In this document: positions 16,164 through 23,737 of the stretch, in pieces
How positions within the stretch are numbered: position 1 is the first letter of the stretch
Layout: the number at the start of each line of letters is the position of its first letter
NCBI GenBank assembly: GCA_945897075.1
Contig: CAMDEX010000011.1
Location: 1 to 51,479, forward strand
DNA: 51,479 nt
Reading direction: 5' to 3'
Source: Litorilinea aerophila
GTDB lineage: Bacteria > Chloroflexota > Anaerolineae > Caldilineales > Caldilineaceae
Notes under the pieces: model-generated
The model's input: only the letters and a program-made list of their open reading frames with translations
What the model was told of the DNA's origin: nothing
Databases searched by the model: none
Program-made: the position numbers and the translations under genes

Positions 16164-16949
16164 ATGCCATCGCCCTTCCCCGGAATGGACCCGTATATCG
16201 AGCAGAGCCGCCTGTGGGTGGATTTTCACAGCAATCTGGCATCAGAAATTCAAGCCGAATTGAACAGGCAGATTCGTCCTGTCTACTTTGCCCGGCTCAC
16301 TCCCTACACCACCTACGAAGCGATTGAGCTTTTCCGCTCCCGGCGACAGGCCATCCGGCCCGACGTGGGCGTGATGCGGGAAGCGGCCGCTCCCTACTAT
16401 GCGGGTGATGTCGCCGTCTTGGATCCTCCGATCGAAAACGAAATCTCGATGGATGATCTTCTGGATTTTCTCGGCGTCGAGATTTTGCGCAGCGGCGACG
16501 AGCAACTCATCACCGCCATCGAAATTCTCTCCCCGGTCAACAAACGTCCTGGCCACGACGCCCACTGGGACTACCGGCGCAAACGGCGGGATCTGTTGCA
16601 CTCGGATGTCCACTTTCTCGAAATCGACCTGTTGCGCGGCGGCGAACGCTCTCCACTGGAACGTCCTGTGCCTGTCGCGCCTTACTACGTCTCCCTCAGC
16701 CGGGTGGGGCAGCGTCCCTTCATTTCCGTCTGGCCGATTTCCCTGAGCAGCCGGCTGCCCACCATCCCCGTGCCCCTGGCCGGGGCCGACCCGGACGCCA
16801 TCCTGAATCTGGGCCAGATTGTGGCGTCGGTCTACGAACGGGGCGGCTACGACGCCCAGATTGACTACCGCCAGCCTGTGCCGCCGCCTGCCCTGACCGA
16901 CGAAGAAGCGGCGTGGGTGGATCGACTCCTCAACAGACAAAACCACTAA
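16164..16949 (+). CDS. DUF4058 family protein
   Basis: 261 residues from ATG 16164, behind AAGGAGAG. It opens MPSPFPGMDPYIEQSRLWVD, the hallmark of DUF4058, found in cyanobacteria, Chloroflexota and Planctomycetes. The core has AIEILSPVNKRPG and a later SRVGQRPFISVWPI stretch. The ILSP-K region resembles the active-site strand of Uma2-like nucleases, so a nuclease fold is conceivable, but no function is established. The TAA stop is contributed by the left arm of the inverted repeat that follows. Confidence 0.85.
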   Translation: MPSPFPGMDPYIEQSRLWVDFHSNLASEIQAELNRQIRPVYFARLTPYTTYEAIELFRSRRQAIRPDVGVMREAAAPYYAGDVAVLDPPIENEISMDDLLDFLGVEILRSGDEQLITAIEILSPVNKRPGHDAHWDYRRKRRDLLHSDVHFLEIDLLRGGERSPLERPVPVAPYYVSLSRVGQRPFISVWPISLSSRLPTIPVPLAGADPDAILNLGQIVASVYERGGYDAQIDYRQPVPPPALTDEEAAWVDRLLNRQNH

Positions 16950-17017
16950 GTCACAAAGACACAAAGGAAGAAACAGCCGCTTTTGTCTCTTCTTCGTGTC
17001 TTTGTGCCTTTGTGGTT
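16941..17017. repeat. AACCACAAAGGCACAAAGACAC-type inverted repeat
   Basis: Imperfect arms of about 30 bp (16941-16971 and 16988-17017) made of CACAAAGACACAAAG-like sequence. The left arm contains the stop of the + strand DUF4058 gene, and the right arm contains the stop of the - strand DapA-like gene. One palindrome thus ends two convergent genes. Confidence 0.9.
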
Positions 17018-17915
17018 AAACCGTAAAGAGCGGTTCTACGTCAGCCAGAATCGCGTCCAGTTCCCGCTTGTCCGCCTCGTCCAGATACTTGCCCGGTGCG
17101 CGGCTGATTGTCGTAGCGAAGATGCCCCGGCGTTTCAACACCGCTTTGTAGGTGGCGACGCCGTGCATCCGCTCAAAGTTGATCAGCGGCAGCAGACGGT
17201 TGAAGAGTGCGCGCGCCCCTGCTTCATCCCCCGCCACCAGCTTCTCCCAAATCGCCACGTGGACTTCCGTAGACTGGCTTGCGGGCATATTGCCGTGCGC
17301 CCCCCGGTTGAACTCGTCGATCATATAAATCCCGCCCTGGCCGCCGAAGACCCCTTTGCAGGCATCCCCGGCCGCGGCCAGTGTGCGGCTGATGGCCCGG
17401 GGCTCCGGCAGCGTCTCTTCCTTCAAATACTGAACCCACTCCAACTCCTTGCACATCCGGGCCAACAGATCGGAACTCATCGGTGTACCCGCGGGGCCCG
17501 CGTAGTTCTGGATAAAAATGGGGATGGACAGATTGTCCGAGAGCGCTTTGTAAAAGGCGTAGCAGCCATCGGGGCCGGGGGAGAGGATGGACGGGGGCAT
17601 TGCCATTACACCATCCGCGCCGATCTCTTGGGCGTAGCGGCTGAGGCTGACGGCAGGCAGCGCGTGGCCGTGATTCGTCGTGGCGATGACTGGCACGCGC
17701 CCGACGGCCTCCTCCACGACGATCTCAATCCAGCGTTTGCGCTCGTCGTCGGAAAGCGTAGGAAATTCGCTGGCGTTGGCCGGGCCAACCAGACCGGCCG
17801 CGCCAGCCGCGATGCAGAAATTGACCACCCGGCGCAGAGAGGCTTCGTCCAATTCATAATTTTCGAGGAAAGGGGTGACAACAATCACAAAAATACCGCG
17901 CCAGGGCTGGGTCAT
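17016..17915 (-). CDS. DapA/NanA-family (class I) aldolase or lyase
   Basis: 299 residues, a (beta/alpha)8-barrel of the dihydrodipicolinate synthase/N-acetylneuraminate lyase family. The Schiff-base lysine is K165 (VQYLKEET) and the general base tyrosine Y138 (IQNYAG). The pyruvate-binding GVPANA-equivalent segment GLVGPANASEF precedes them. True DapA usually has GTTGE there, so a role in 2-keto-3-deoxy sugar-acid cleavage or dehydration is more likely than lysine synthesis. This matches the enolase-family dehydratases on either side, although it is transcribed alone. The stop lies in the inverted repeat. Confidence 0.87.
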   Translation of the reverse strand: MTQPWRGIFVIVVTPFLENYELDEASLRRVVNFCIAAGAAGLVGPANASEFPTLSDDERKRWIEIVVEEAVGRVPVIATTNHGHALPAVSLSRYAQEIGADGVMAMPPSILSPGPDGCYAFYKALSDNLSIPIFIQNYAGPAGTPMSSDLLARMCKELEWVQYLKEETLPEPRAISRTLAAAGDACKGVFGGQGGIYMIDEFNRGAHGNMPASQSTEVHVAIWEKLVAGDEAGARALFNRLLPLINFERMHGVATYKAVLKRRGIFATTISRAPGKYLDEADKRELDAILADVEPLFTV

Positions 17916-18289
17916 TGGGTATCTCCGGGTGTGGGTGGGCGTAGTGCGTTATGCGTTGTGCGTGAACCGGCAGTTGTAGGTTGGGTTCTCCCGGCAAGAG
18001 ATCAGTGCCTACGCTCCAACGCACGCCGGGAGAACCCAACAGCGCCCGTTTCTTAGCGGATGTATTGAGCCGCCCCGGCTCTACGGGACGCTCTGCGGGA
18101 GAATTTCCCCTTTCTGTCAGTGTAGCCGCGGGCGGGAGAGATGTCAAAAGCGTTTTAGTCGGCGCTGATTCCCGGAATCTTACGCTTGCCGTGCAGACGG
18201 GGATGCGGTATATTGCGGGCAGGATAAGAGACTCGACCGCCGCGGTCTGCGGTCTGCCGTCTGCCGTCAGATTCCCAGGAGAACACCCC
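17916..18289 (+). other. 374-base gap with inverted repeat and a sigma70-like promoter
   Basis: Holds GTGCGTTATGCGTTGTGCG-like repeat sequence (17941-17965), a 16-bp perfect inverted repeat (17980-17995/18025-18040, arm GTTGGGTTCTCCCGGC), the promoter at 18186-18214, and a GGTCTGCGGTCTGCC block at 18235-18270. The reading frame of the downstream CHAT gene is open through here by chance, but no start or domain supports coding. Confidence 0.7.
18186..18214 (+). promoter_or_regulatory. Predicted sigma70 promoter for the CHAT-STAND gene
   Basis: -35 TTGCCG (18186-18191), 17-base spacer, -10 TATATT (18209-18214). The start codon at 18290 lies about 70 bases downstream of the expected transcript start. 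Confidence 0.5.
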
Positions 18290-21200
18290 ATGCCCGCCCA
18301 GACAATCCTCCACATCCGTCAGGACGACCCCCGCGACGGCGTATACCCCATCCGCCTGACGTTGCGGCGCGCGGGGCGGCCCGACCTGAGCGCCGAGGCC
18401 GCCGTTCCCTTTGCGCTTACCCCCCAGGAACAGGCGGAGCTGCGCTGGTATCTGGAGGACTATCTCCAGCGCGCCGAGACGGTGGAGCCGGAGGTGGTAG
18501 CCCAGGTGGAGGCGCTGATGGACGCCATCGGCGTAGACCTCTACAAGGCCGTCCTCACCGCCAACCCGGGCACCCAGGCCGTCTGGTTTGCCATCCGCGA
18601 GCAACTGGCCGACCTGCGCGTCGAGATCAGCAGCGGCATCGCCGAGGCCGCGGCCATCCCCTGGGAACTGCTGCGTGACCCCCAGGCCGACTCGCCGCTT
18701 GCCCTCCGTGTGGCCGCTTTTGTGCGCGTCCAATCCAACCCCAACATTGACTTTGTACAGCCGTCGCCCAGCGCCGATGGGCGGGTGCGTCTGCTCTACG
18801 TCGTCTGTCGCCCCGGCGGCAGCAGCGACGTCGGGCTGCGCGCCGTGGCCAACCGGCTGCTGCACGATTTAGGCCCAGAGCTGGCCCGCTTCGAGATCAC
18901 CGTCCTGCGCCCACCCACCTACGAGCGTTTGCAGAAGGAATTGACCGACGCCAAAGCTGCGGGCCGCCCCTACCAGATCGTCCACTTCGACGGCCACGGC
19001 GTCTACGACGACCTGAGCGGGAGCAGTCTGGCCGCCTGGCTGACCCAGCTTTCCCCGCTGCTGCTGGGCGGGCAAAGCCGGGGCAAGCACGGCTATCTGC
19101 TCTTTGAGCATCCCGGCAGCCCGGACGGGATGCGCCCGGTCTCCGGCGACGAACTGGGCAAGCTGCTGCACGACACGGGCGTGCCTCTCCTCGTCCTCAA
19201 CGCCTGCCAGTCCGCTATGCACGAGGCCACCGAGCGACCGACAGGGGGAGTGACAGGGGCAGAGAACGTCCACGACGAAGTGCGGGCCATCGGTTCCCTG
19301 GCCCAGGCCGTCGTGGATCAGGGCATCCCCGCGGTGCTGGGGATGCGCTACAGCGTCTTCGTCGTCACCGCGGCCCAGTACATCGGCGAACTCTACGCCG
19401 GGCTGGCCAAAGGCCGGGCTTTCGGCCAGGCCGCCGGCGAAGCGCGCAAGCACTTGCAGCGCAACCCGGAGCGTTGGGTCGGTCTGCACCCCCACCCCCT
19501 GCAGGACTGGTTCGTGCCGGTGGTCTACGAGGCCATGCCCCTGCACCTGCTGCCCGCGGCCGCAGCCCTGGCGCTGGGCGGGCAGACGGAGCTGGACCCG
19601 GTGCAGCGCAACCCGGCCCTGCTGCGCTACGTGCCGGACACAGGCTTTGTGGGGCGGGACGAAACGCTGCTGCTTCTGGACCGCGCCTTCGACGCCCACC
19701 CGGTCATCCTGCTGCACGCCTACGCCGGCCAGGGCAAGAGCAGCACAGCCGTGGAGTTTGCCCGCTGGTATGCCCAGACCGGCGGCCTCGGCCGCGATCC
19801 CCGCGTCCTCTTCACCTCCTTCGAGAGCCACACGGAGTTGGCCGACGTCCTGGCGCAGGTGGGCCAGGCTTTTGCGCCCATTTTGCAGGCCAACCGCATC
19901 GAATGGCACGCCATCAACGACCCGGCCCAGCGGCGCAGTCTCGTCCTCCAGCTTCTGCGTCTGACGCCCGTACTCTGGATTTGGGACAATGTGGAGCCGG
20001 TGGCGGGCTTCCCCGCCGGCAGCGAATCCCAGTGGACAGCGCCAGAGCAGGCGGAGCTGGCCGACTTCCTCAAACTGCTCAAGCTGGATGGGGCCACGCG
20101 GGTCAAACTCCTGCTCACTTCGCGCCGCGACGAGCAGGGCTGGCTGGGCGGCGTCCCGCACCGGGTGGCGATGCCGCGCATGTCCCGCGCTGATGCGGCC
20201 CGTCTGGCCCAGCGTTTGGGTGCGGAGCGCAACCTGAGCCGGAGCGAAATCGCCGGTTGGCAGCCCCTCCTCGACTACTGCGCGGGCAACCCCCTCACCC
20301 TGCGCGTGATTGTGGGCCAGGCCGTGAAGATGGGGCTGCGCGGCGAAAAACAGATCGCCGCCTTTGCCCAGGCCGTGCGCGATGGCGAGCAGGCCATCGC
20401 CGACGTCGACGCGGCCCAGGGCCGGGACAAATCCCTGGGCGCATCCCTGGACTACGGCTTCCGCCACGCCTTCAGCGACGACGAACTGCCCATTATCGCC
20501 CTGCTCCATCTCTTCCAAGGCACGATGGATGCGCGTGCGCTGCACATAATGGGAAATATGGAAGCAATGGCCGCTGATGGTCTGAGCAAAGATGAGAAAC
20601 AGAGGCTTGCCAATTTACCTGAAGTGCAGGACAGGAGGCAAGAAGACCTGATCGTACTGCTGGACCGGGCCACGGAGATCGGTCTGCTCACCCACCTGAT
20701 CCCCAATCCCCAATCCCCAATCCCCGGCTACTACACCATCCACCCGGCCCTGCCCTGGTTTCTGGGCCAGCTCTTCGCCCGCCACTACGACGGCCAGGCC
20801 GGGCGTTCCCCGGCTCAAGCCGCGCGTCGGGCCTGGGTACAGGCGGTGGGGGCATTGGGCAGTTACTACCACAACCAGTACAACGCGGGCAACCCGGAGG
20901 TGATCCGCTTCTTGGCCCTGGAGGAGGCCAACCTGCTGCACGCCCGCCGTCTGGCTCGACGCAACGGCTGGTGGTCGCCGATCATCTCCGCCATGCAGGG
21001 GTTAGGGGTGTTCTACGAATACCAGGGCCGGGGCGGGGAATGGGCCAGGCTGGTGGCGGAGATCGTCCCTGACTTCTGCACGGCGGACGACGCCCCCATT
21101 CCTGGCCGCGAGGAGCAGTATAGTCTGGTCATAGACTACCGGGTCGATCTGGCCCGGCACCAGGAGCGCAACCTGGGGCGGGCCGCGGTCTTGCAGGAGA

Positions 21201-22033
21201 AGCTGGTTGTTATGCACCGCCAGCAGGCCGCGACCGCCCTGGCTCTGCCCCCCGATGCCGCTCTGGACGGCGACCAGCACCACCGCATCCACAGGCTGGG
21301 TGTCTCTCTGACAGGGATGGGCGATATTCTACGTGAGCAGGATCGCGGCGACTGCGTAAAGCGGTATGAAGAAGCTATTCAGAACTATCAGCGCATCGCG
21401 GATACCGCCGCCGAAGCTATAGCTCAGTTCAATCTGGGCCATGCCTACATAAACCTGCCCGCCATCCGCGACCTGGACGCGGCCGAGACCGCCTACCGGC
21501 GCAGTCTGGACCTGGGCGAGCCGGACGATGCGCTGGGACGTTCGCTTTGCATCCAAGAGATCGGGAGGGTGCATCACGAACGCTTCAAAGAGGCGCTGCA
21601 GCAGAACGCTCCCCAGGCGACCCAATTGGGCCACGCCCAGACCGCCGAAAACTACTACCGGCAGGCCCTGGCCCTCTGCCCCGCCTCTGCCATCGGCCAC
21701 CTGGGGCCGATGCACGGCCAGTTGGGCAATCTCTATCAGGAAGTCGGCCAGATCGAGCGCGCCCGGCAGCACTACGAGAAAGCCGCCGACTATTTCGAGC
21801 AGACCGGCAACCGTTACAATTCCGGGCAGACGCGCTACAATCTGGCCGTTATGTATGCCAGGACCGCCGGAGGGGAGGAGATCCCGACCCGGCAGCGCGA
21901 CCTGCTGCGCCGGGCGCTGGCCTATGCCCAGGCCGCTCTGCGCGACTTCCAGTCCTTCCAGGGCCGGGCCGCGGATTGGGAAGCCAGGGCGCAGGGGTTG
22001 ATTGACCGGATTGGGGAGGCGTTGGGGGGGTGA
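18290..22033 (+). CDS. CHAT protease - STAND NTPase - TPR signalling protein
   Basis: 1247 residues from ATG 18290, behind AGGAG eight bases upstream; the frame is open 103 codons further but through repeats. Domain order: N-terminal beta-rich region (1-150); caspase-like CHAT protease (about 150-430) with His236 (HFDGHG) and Cys306 (LVLNACQSA); STAND/NB-ARC-like NTPase (about 450-760) with P-loop GQGKSS (K483), preceded by FVGRDE, and Walker B VLWIWDN (D566); winged-helix-like segment; then TPR-like helical repeats (about 800-1247). The plan is that of MalT/APAF-1-type switches: a ligand bound by the C-terminal repeats frees the NTPase to oligomerise and activate the protease. Such proteins are predicted immunity or cell-suicide effectors. 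It stands alone, flanked by repeats. Confidence 0.88.
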   Translation: MPAQTILHIRQDDPRDGVYPIRLTLRRAGRPDLSAEAAVPFALTPQEQAELRWYLEDYLQRAETVEPEVVAQVEALMDAIGVDLYKAVLTANPGTQAVWFAIREQLADLRVEISSGIAEAAAIPWELLRDPQADSPLALRVAAFVRVQSNPNIDFVQPSPSADGRVRLLYVVCRPGGSSDVGLRAVANRLLHDLGPELARFEITVLRPPTYERLQKELTDAKAAGRPYQIVHFDGHGVYDDLSGSSLAAWLTQLSPLLLGGQSRGKHGYLLFEHPGSPDGMRPVSGDELGKLLHDTGVPLLVLNACQSAMHEATERPTGGVTGAENVHDEVRAIGSLAQAVVDQGIPAVLGMRYSVFVVTAAQYIGELYAGLAKGRAFGQAAGEARKHLQRNPERWVGLHPHPLQDWFVPVVYEAMPLHLLPAAAALALGGQTELDPVQRNPALLRYVPDTGFVGRDETLLLLDRAFDAHPVILLHAYAGQGKSSTAVEFARWYAQTGGLGRDPRVLFTSFESHTELADVLAQVGQAFAPILQANRIEWHAINDPAQRRSLVLQLLRLTPVLWIWDNVEPVAGFPAGSESQWTAPEQAELADFLKLLKLDGATRVKLLLTSRRDEQGWLGGVPHRVAMPRMSRADAARLAQRLGAERNLSRSEIAGWQPLLDYCAGNPLTLRVIVGQAVKMGLRGEKQIAAFAQAVRDGEQAIADVDAAQGRDKSLGASLDYGFRHAFSDDELPIIALLHLFQGTMDARALHIMGNMEAMAADGLSKDEKQRLANLPEVQDRRQEDLIVLLDRATEIGLLTHLIPNPQSPIPGYYTIHPALPWFLGQLFARHYDGQAGRSPAQAARRAWVQAVGALGSYYHNQYNAGNPEVIRFLALEEANLLHARRLARRNGWWSPIISAMQGLGVFYEYQGRGGEWARLVAEIVPDFCTADDAPIPGREEQYSLVIDYRVDLARHQERNLGRAAVLQEKLVVMHRQQAATALALPPDAALDGDQHHRIHRLGVSLTGMGDILREQDRGDCVKRYEEAIQNYQRIADTAAEAIAQFNLGHAYINLPAIRDLDAAETAYRRSLDLGEPDDALGRSLCIQEIGRVHHERFKEALQQNAPQATQLGHAQTAENYYRQALALCPASAIGHLGPMHGQLGNLYQEVGQIERARQHYEKAADYFEQTGNRYNSGQTRYNLAVMYARTAGGEEIPTRQRDLLRRALAYAQAALRDFQSFQGRAADWEARAQGLIDRIGEALGG

Positions 22034-22348
22034 CAGCGAATGGGAGGAGGGCGCGAATGGTTGGTTCGCTTGCGGCGCGGGTGACGTAGGTCGGACTGGC
22101 AGTCCGACCGGCTGTTCCTCGTTCCCATCGCTCCTGCGTGGGAACGTCCCCCGCGACGCGCCGCGTCCGGTGGCTGCGCGGTTGGCCCGATTCCGGGAAT
22201 CAGCACCCTACAGAACCCCCGCTTGTCTCCTCCGCCCCAACGGGTATAATGAGAAGGTCTTTCTCAACTTCAGGTGGTGCGCGGCGCGTACACCAACTTC
22301 ACTACAGAGTACGCACCACGCACCACGCACCACGAAAGGATACCCCCA
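22034..22348 (+). other. 315-base gap with several repeat fragments
   Basis: Contains part of the 27-bp family-A palindrome (22086-22109), a hairpin of the type CGTTCCCATCGCTCCTGCGT / GGGAACG (about 22120-22146), the palindrome GATTCCGGGAATC (about 22189-22201, also near 18167-18180), and ACGCACCACGCACCACG repeats (about 22309-22333) just before the ribosome site GAAAGGA. No gene seen. Confidence 0.65.
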
Positions 22349-23536
22349 ATGAAAATCACCGCAGTCCGCGTCTACGAACTCAAAGGCATCCTCGAACACA
22401 AAGGCGAGTTCTGGGAAGAACGGCTGATCCGCCCCGTGGATATCTACCCCGAACACAAAATCGAGGGCGCCAATTGGACGGAGAAGGTCGGCCCGGACGC
22501 CTTCCGCATCACCGCCGATTTTGTACAGATCGAGACCGACGCCGGCGTGATCGGCATCGGCGGCCCCATCCCCGAAGAACAGGCGTATATAATCGTCAAA
22601 CAGATCGCGCCGCTGCTCATCGGCCACGACCCGTTGGCGATTGAGCGCATCTGGGATCGGGTCTACCGTTTTATGGTACACGGGCGCAAGGGCACGGCGA
22701 TGATGGCGCTGAGCGCGGTGGACTGCGCGCTCTGGGATCTGAAGGGGCGCTGGTTCAATGCGCCGGTCTACCAACTGCTGGGCGGCCCTGTGCGCGAGAA
22801 GATCCCCGCCTACGCCAGCGCGCTGGGCTATTCGCTGGACCCCGAACTGGTGCAGGAGCGGGCGCAGATGTTTGTGGAGCAGGGCTACACCGCCACCAAA
22901 TGGTTCTTCCGCGATGGCCCGACCGACGGCAAAGCGGGCATCGAGCGCAATCTGCGTCTGGTGCGCACGCTGCGCGAGAGCGTCGGCCCCAATGTGGATA
23001 TTATGCTGGACGCCTGGATGAGCTGGGACGTACCCTATACGATTCAGATGGCGCGCCGTCTGGAAGAGTATGCGCCCCGCTGGATCGAAGAGCCTGTGCT
23101 GCCCGACAAAATTGACCAGTACGCCGAGATCACGCGCAACGTCAACATCCCCATCAGCGGCGCGGAACACGAGTATACGCGCTGGGGGTTGAAGCATCTG
23201 ATGGATATGCACGCAATGGACGTCTACCAGCCGGATATCTACTGGTGCGGCGGCATTTCGGAGACGATGAAAATCTGCGCGATTGGTTCGGCCTACGATG
23301 TGGTGGTGATCCCCCACGGCCATTCTACGCCCGCCACCGCCCATCTCATCGCGGCCTGGCCGGAGACCACCTGTCCGTTGCTCGAATATCTGGTCAAGTG
23401 GAACGAAATCCACCAGTTCTTCCTCAAAAACCCGCTCAAACCCGTCAACGGCTACGTCACCCCGCCCAGCGGACCGGGCATTGGGATGGATTTGGACGAG
23501 GGGAAGGTGGAGAGTCGGCGCGAAGTGACGTTTTAA
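22349..23536 (+). CDS. L-rhamnonate dehydratase-like enolase superfamily enzyme
   Basis: 395 residues from ATG 22349 (GAAAGGA upstream, CCCCCAATG context). Barrel metal ligands D221 (IMLDAWMSWD), E247 (RWIEEP) and E273 (GAEHEYTRWG). The catalytic His region is VVIPHGHSTP. The combination KWFFRDGPTDG, MLDAWMSWDV, GAEHEYTR and QPDIYWCGG is that of L-rhamnonate dehydratases (RhmD), which dehydrate L-rhamnonate to 2-keto-3-deoxy-L-rhamnonate. With the DapA-family enzyme at 17016 a deoxy-sugar-acid pathway is plausible. A hairpin terminator follows at 23569. Confidence 0.82.
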   Translation: MKITAVRVYELKGILEHKGEFWEERLIRPVDIYPEHKIEGANWTEKVGPDAFRITADFVQIETDAGVIGIGGPIPEEQAYIIVKQIAPLLIGHDPLAIERIWDRVYRFMVHGRKGTAMMALSAVDCALWDLKGRWFNAPVYQLLGGPVREKIPAYASALGYSLDPELVQERAQMFVEQGYTATKWFFRDGPTDGKAGIERNLRLVRTLRESVGPNVDIMLDAWMSWDVPYTIQMARRLEEYAPRWIEEPVLPDKIDQYAEITRNVNIPISGAEHEYTRWGLKHLMDMHAMDVYQPDIYWCGGISETMKICAIGSAYDVVVIPHGHSTPATAHLIAAWPETTCPLLEYLVKWNEIHQFFLKNPLKPVNGYVTPPSGPGIGMDLDEGKVESRREVTF

Positions 23537-23568
23537 GCGTCGATAGAAAATCGTTGTAGCGAAAACGT

Positions 23569-23620
23569 GAGGCGTGAAACGTAAGATCACCGAACGATCT
23601 CACGTTTCACGCCTCTTTTT
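23569..23620 (+). terminator. Rho-independent terminator built from a repeat-family palindrome
   Basis: Arms GAGGCGTGAAACGTAAGATC (23569-23588) and its near complement (23596-23615), loop of 7, then TTTTT. It terminates the RhmD-like gene. The palindrome is the same family as 16000-16045, so a dispersed repeat has been recruited as terminator. Confidence 0.8.
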
Positions 23621-23737
23621 GTCCTCTGGAAAGCGTTTGCAGCGCGCTATTCTCCCAGGATATTCTGTTGGGGGTGAAGGGAGTGTGCGCCCCAATCGAC
23701 AATCCGATTGGGGCGCACGGAAACGCGAAGATGCGGT

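Noticed and set aside
13081..17018. Inverted repeats as ends of insertion sequences
   Set aside because: Arms are separated by only 10-20 bases, and no transposase or target duplications were seen between or around them.
17016..17915. True dihydrodipicolinate synthase (dapA) for lysine synthesis
   Set aside because: The GTTGE-type motif is replaced by GPANASEF and the neighbours are sugar-acid genes; only family membership is supported.
17981..18289. 103-codon N-terminal extension of the CHAT-STAND protein
   Set aside because: It would be translated from inverted repeats, a promoter and a low-complexity repeat; ATG 18290 has a proper ribosome site and starts the family-like sequence.
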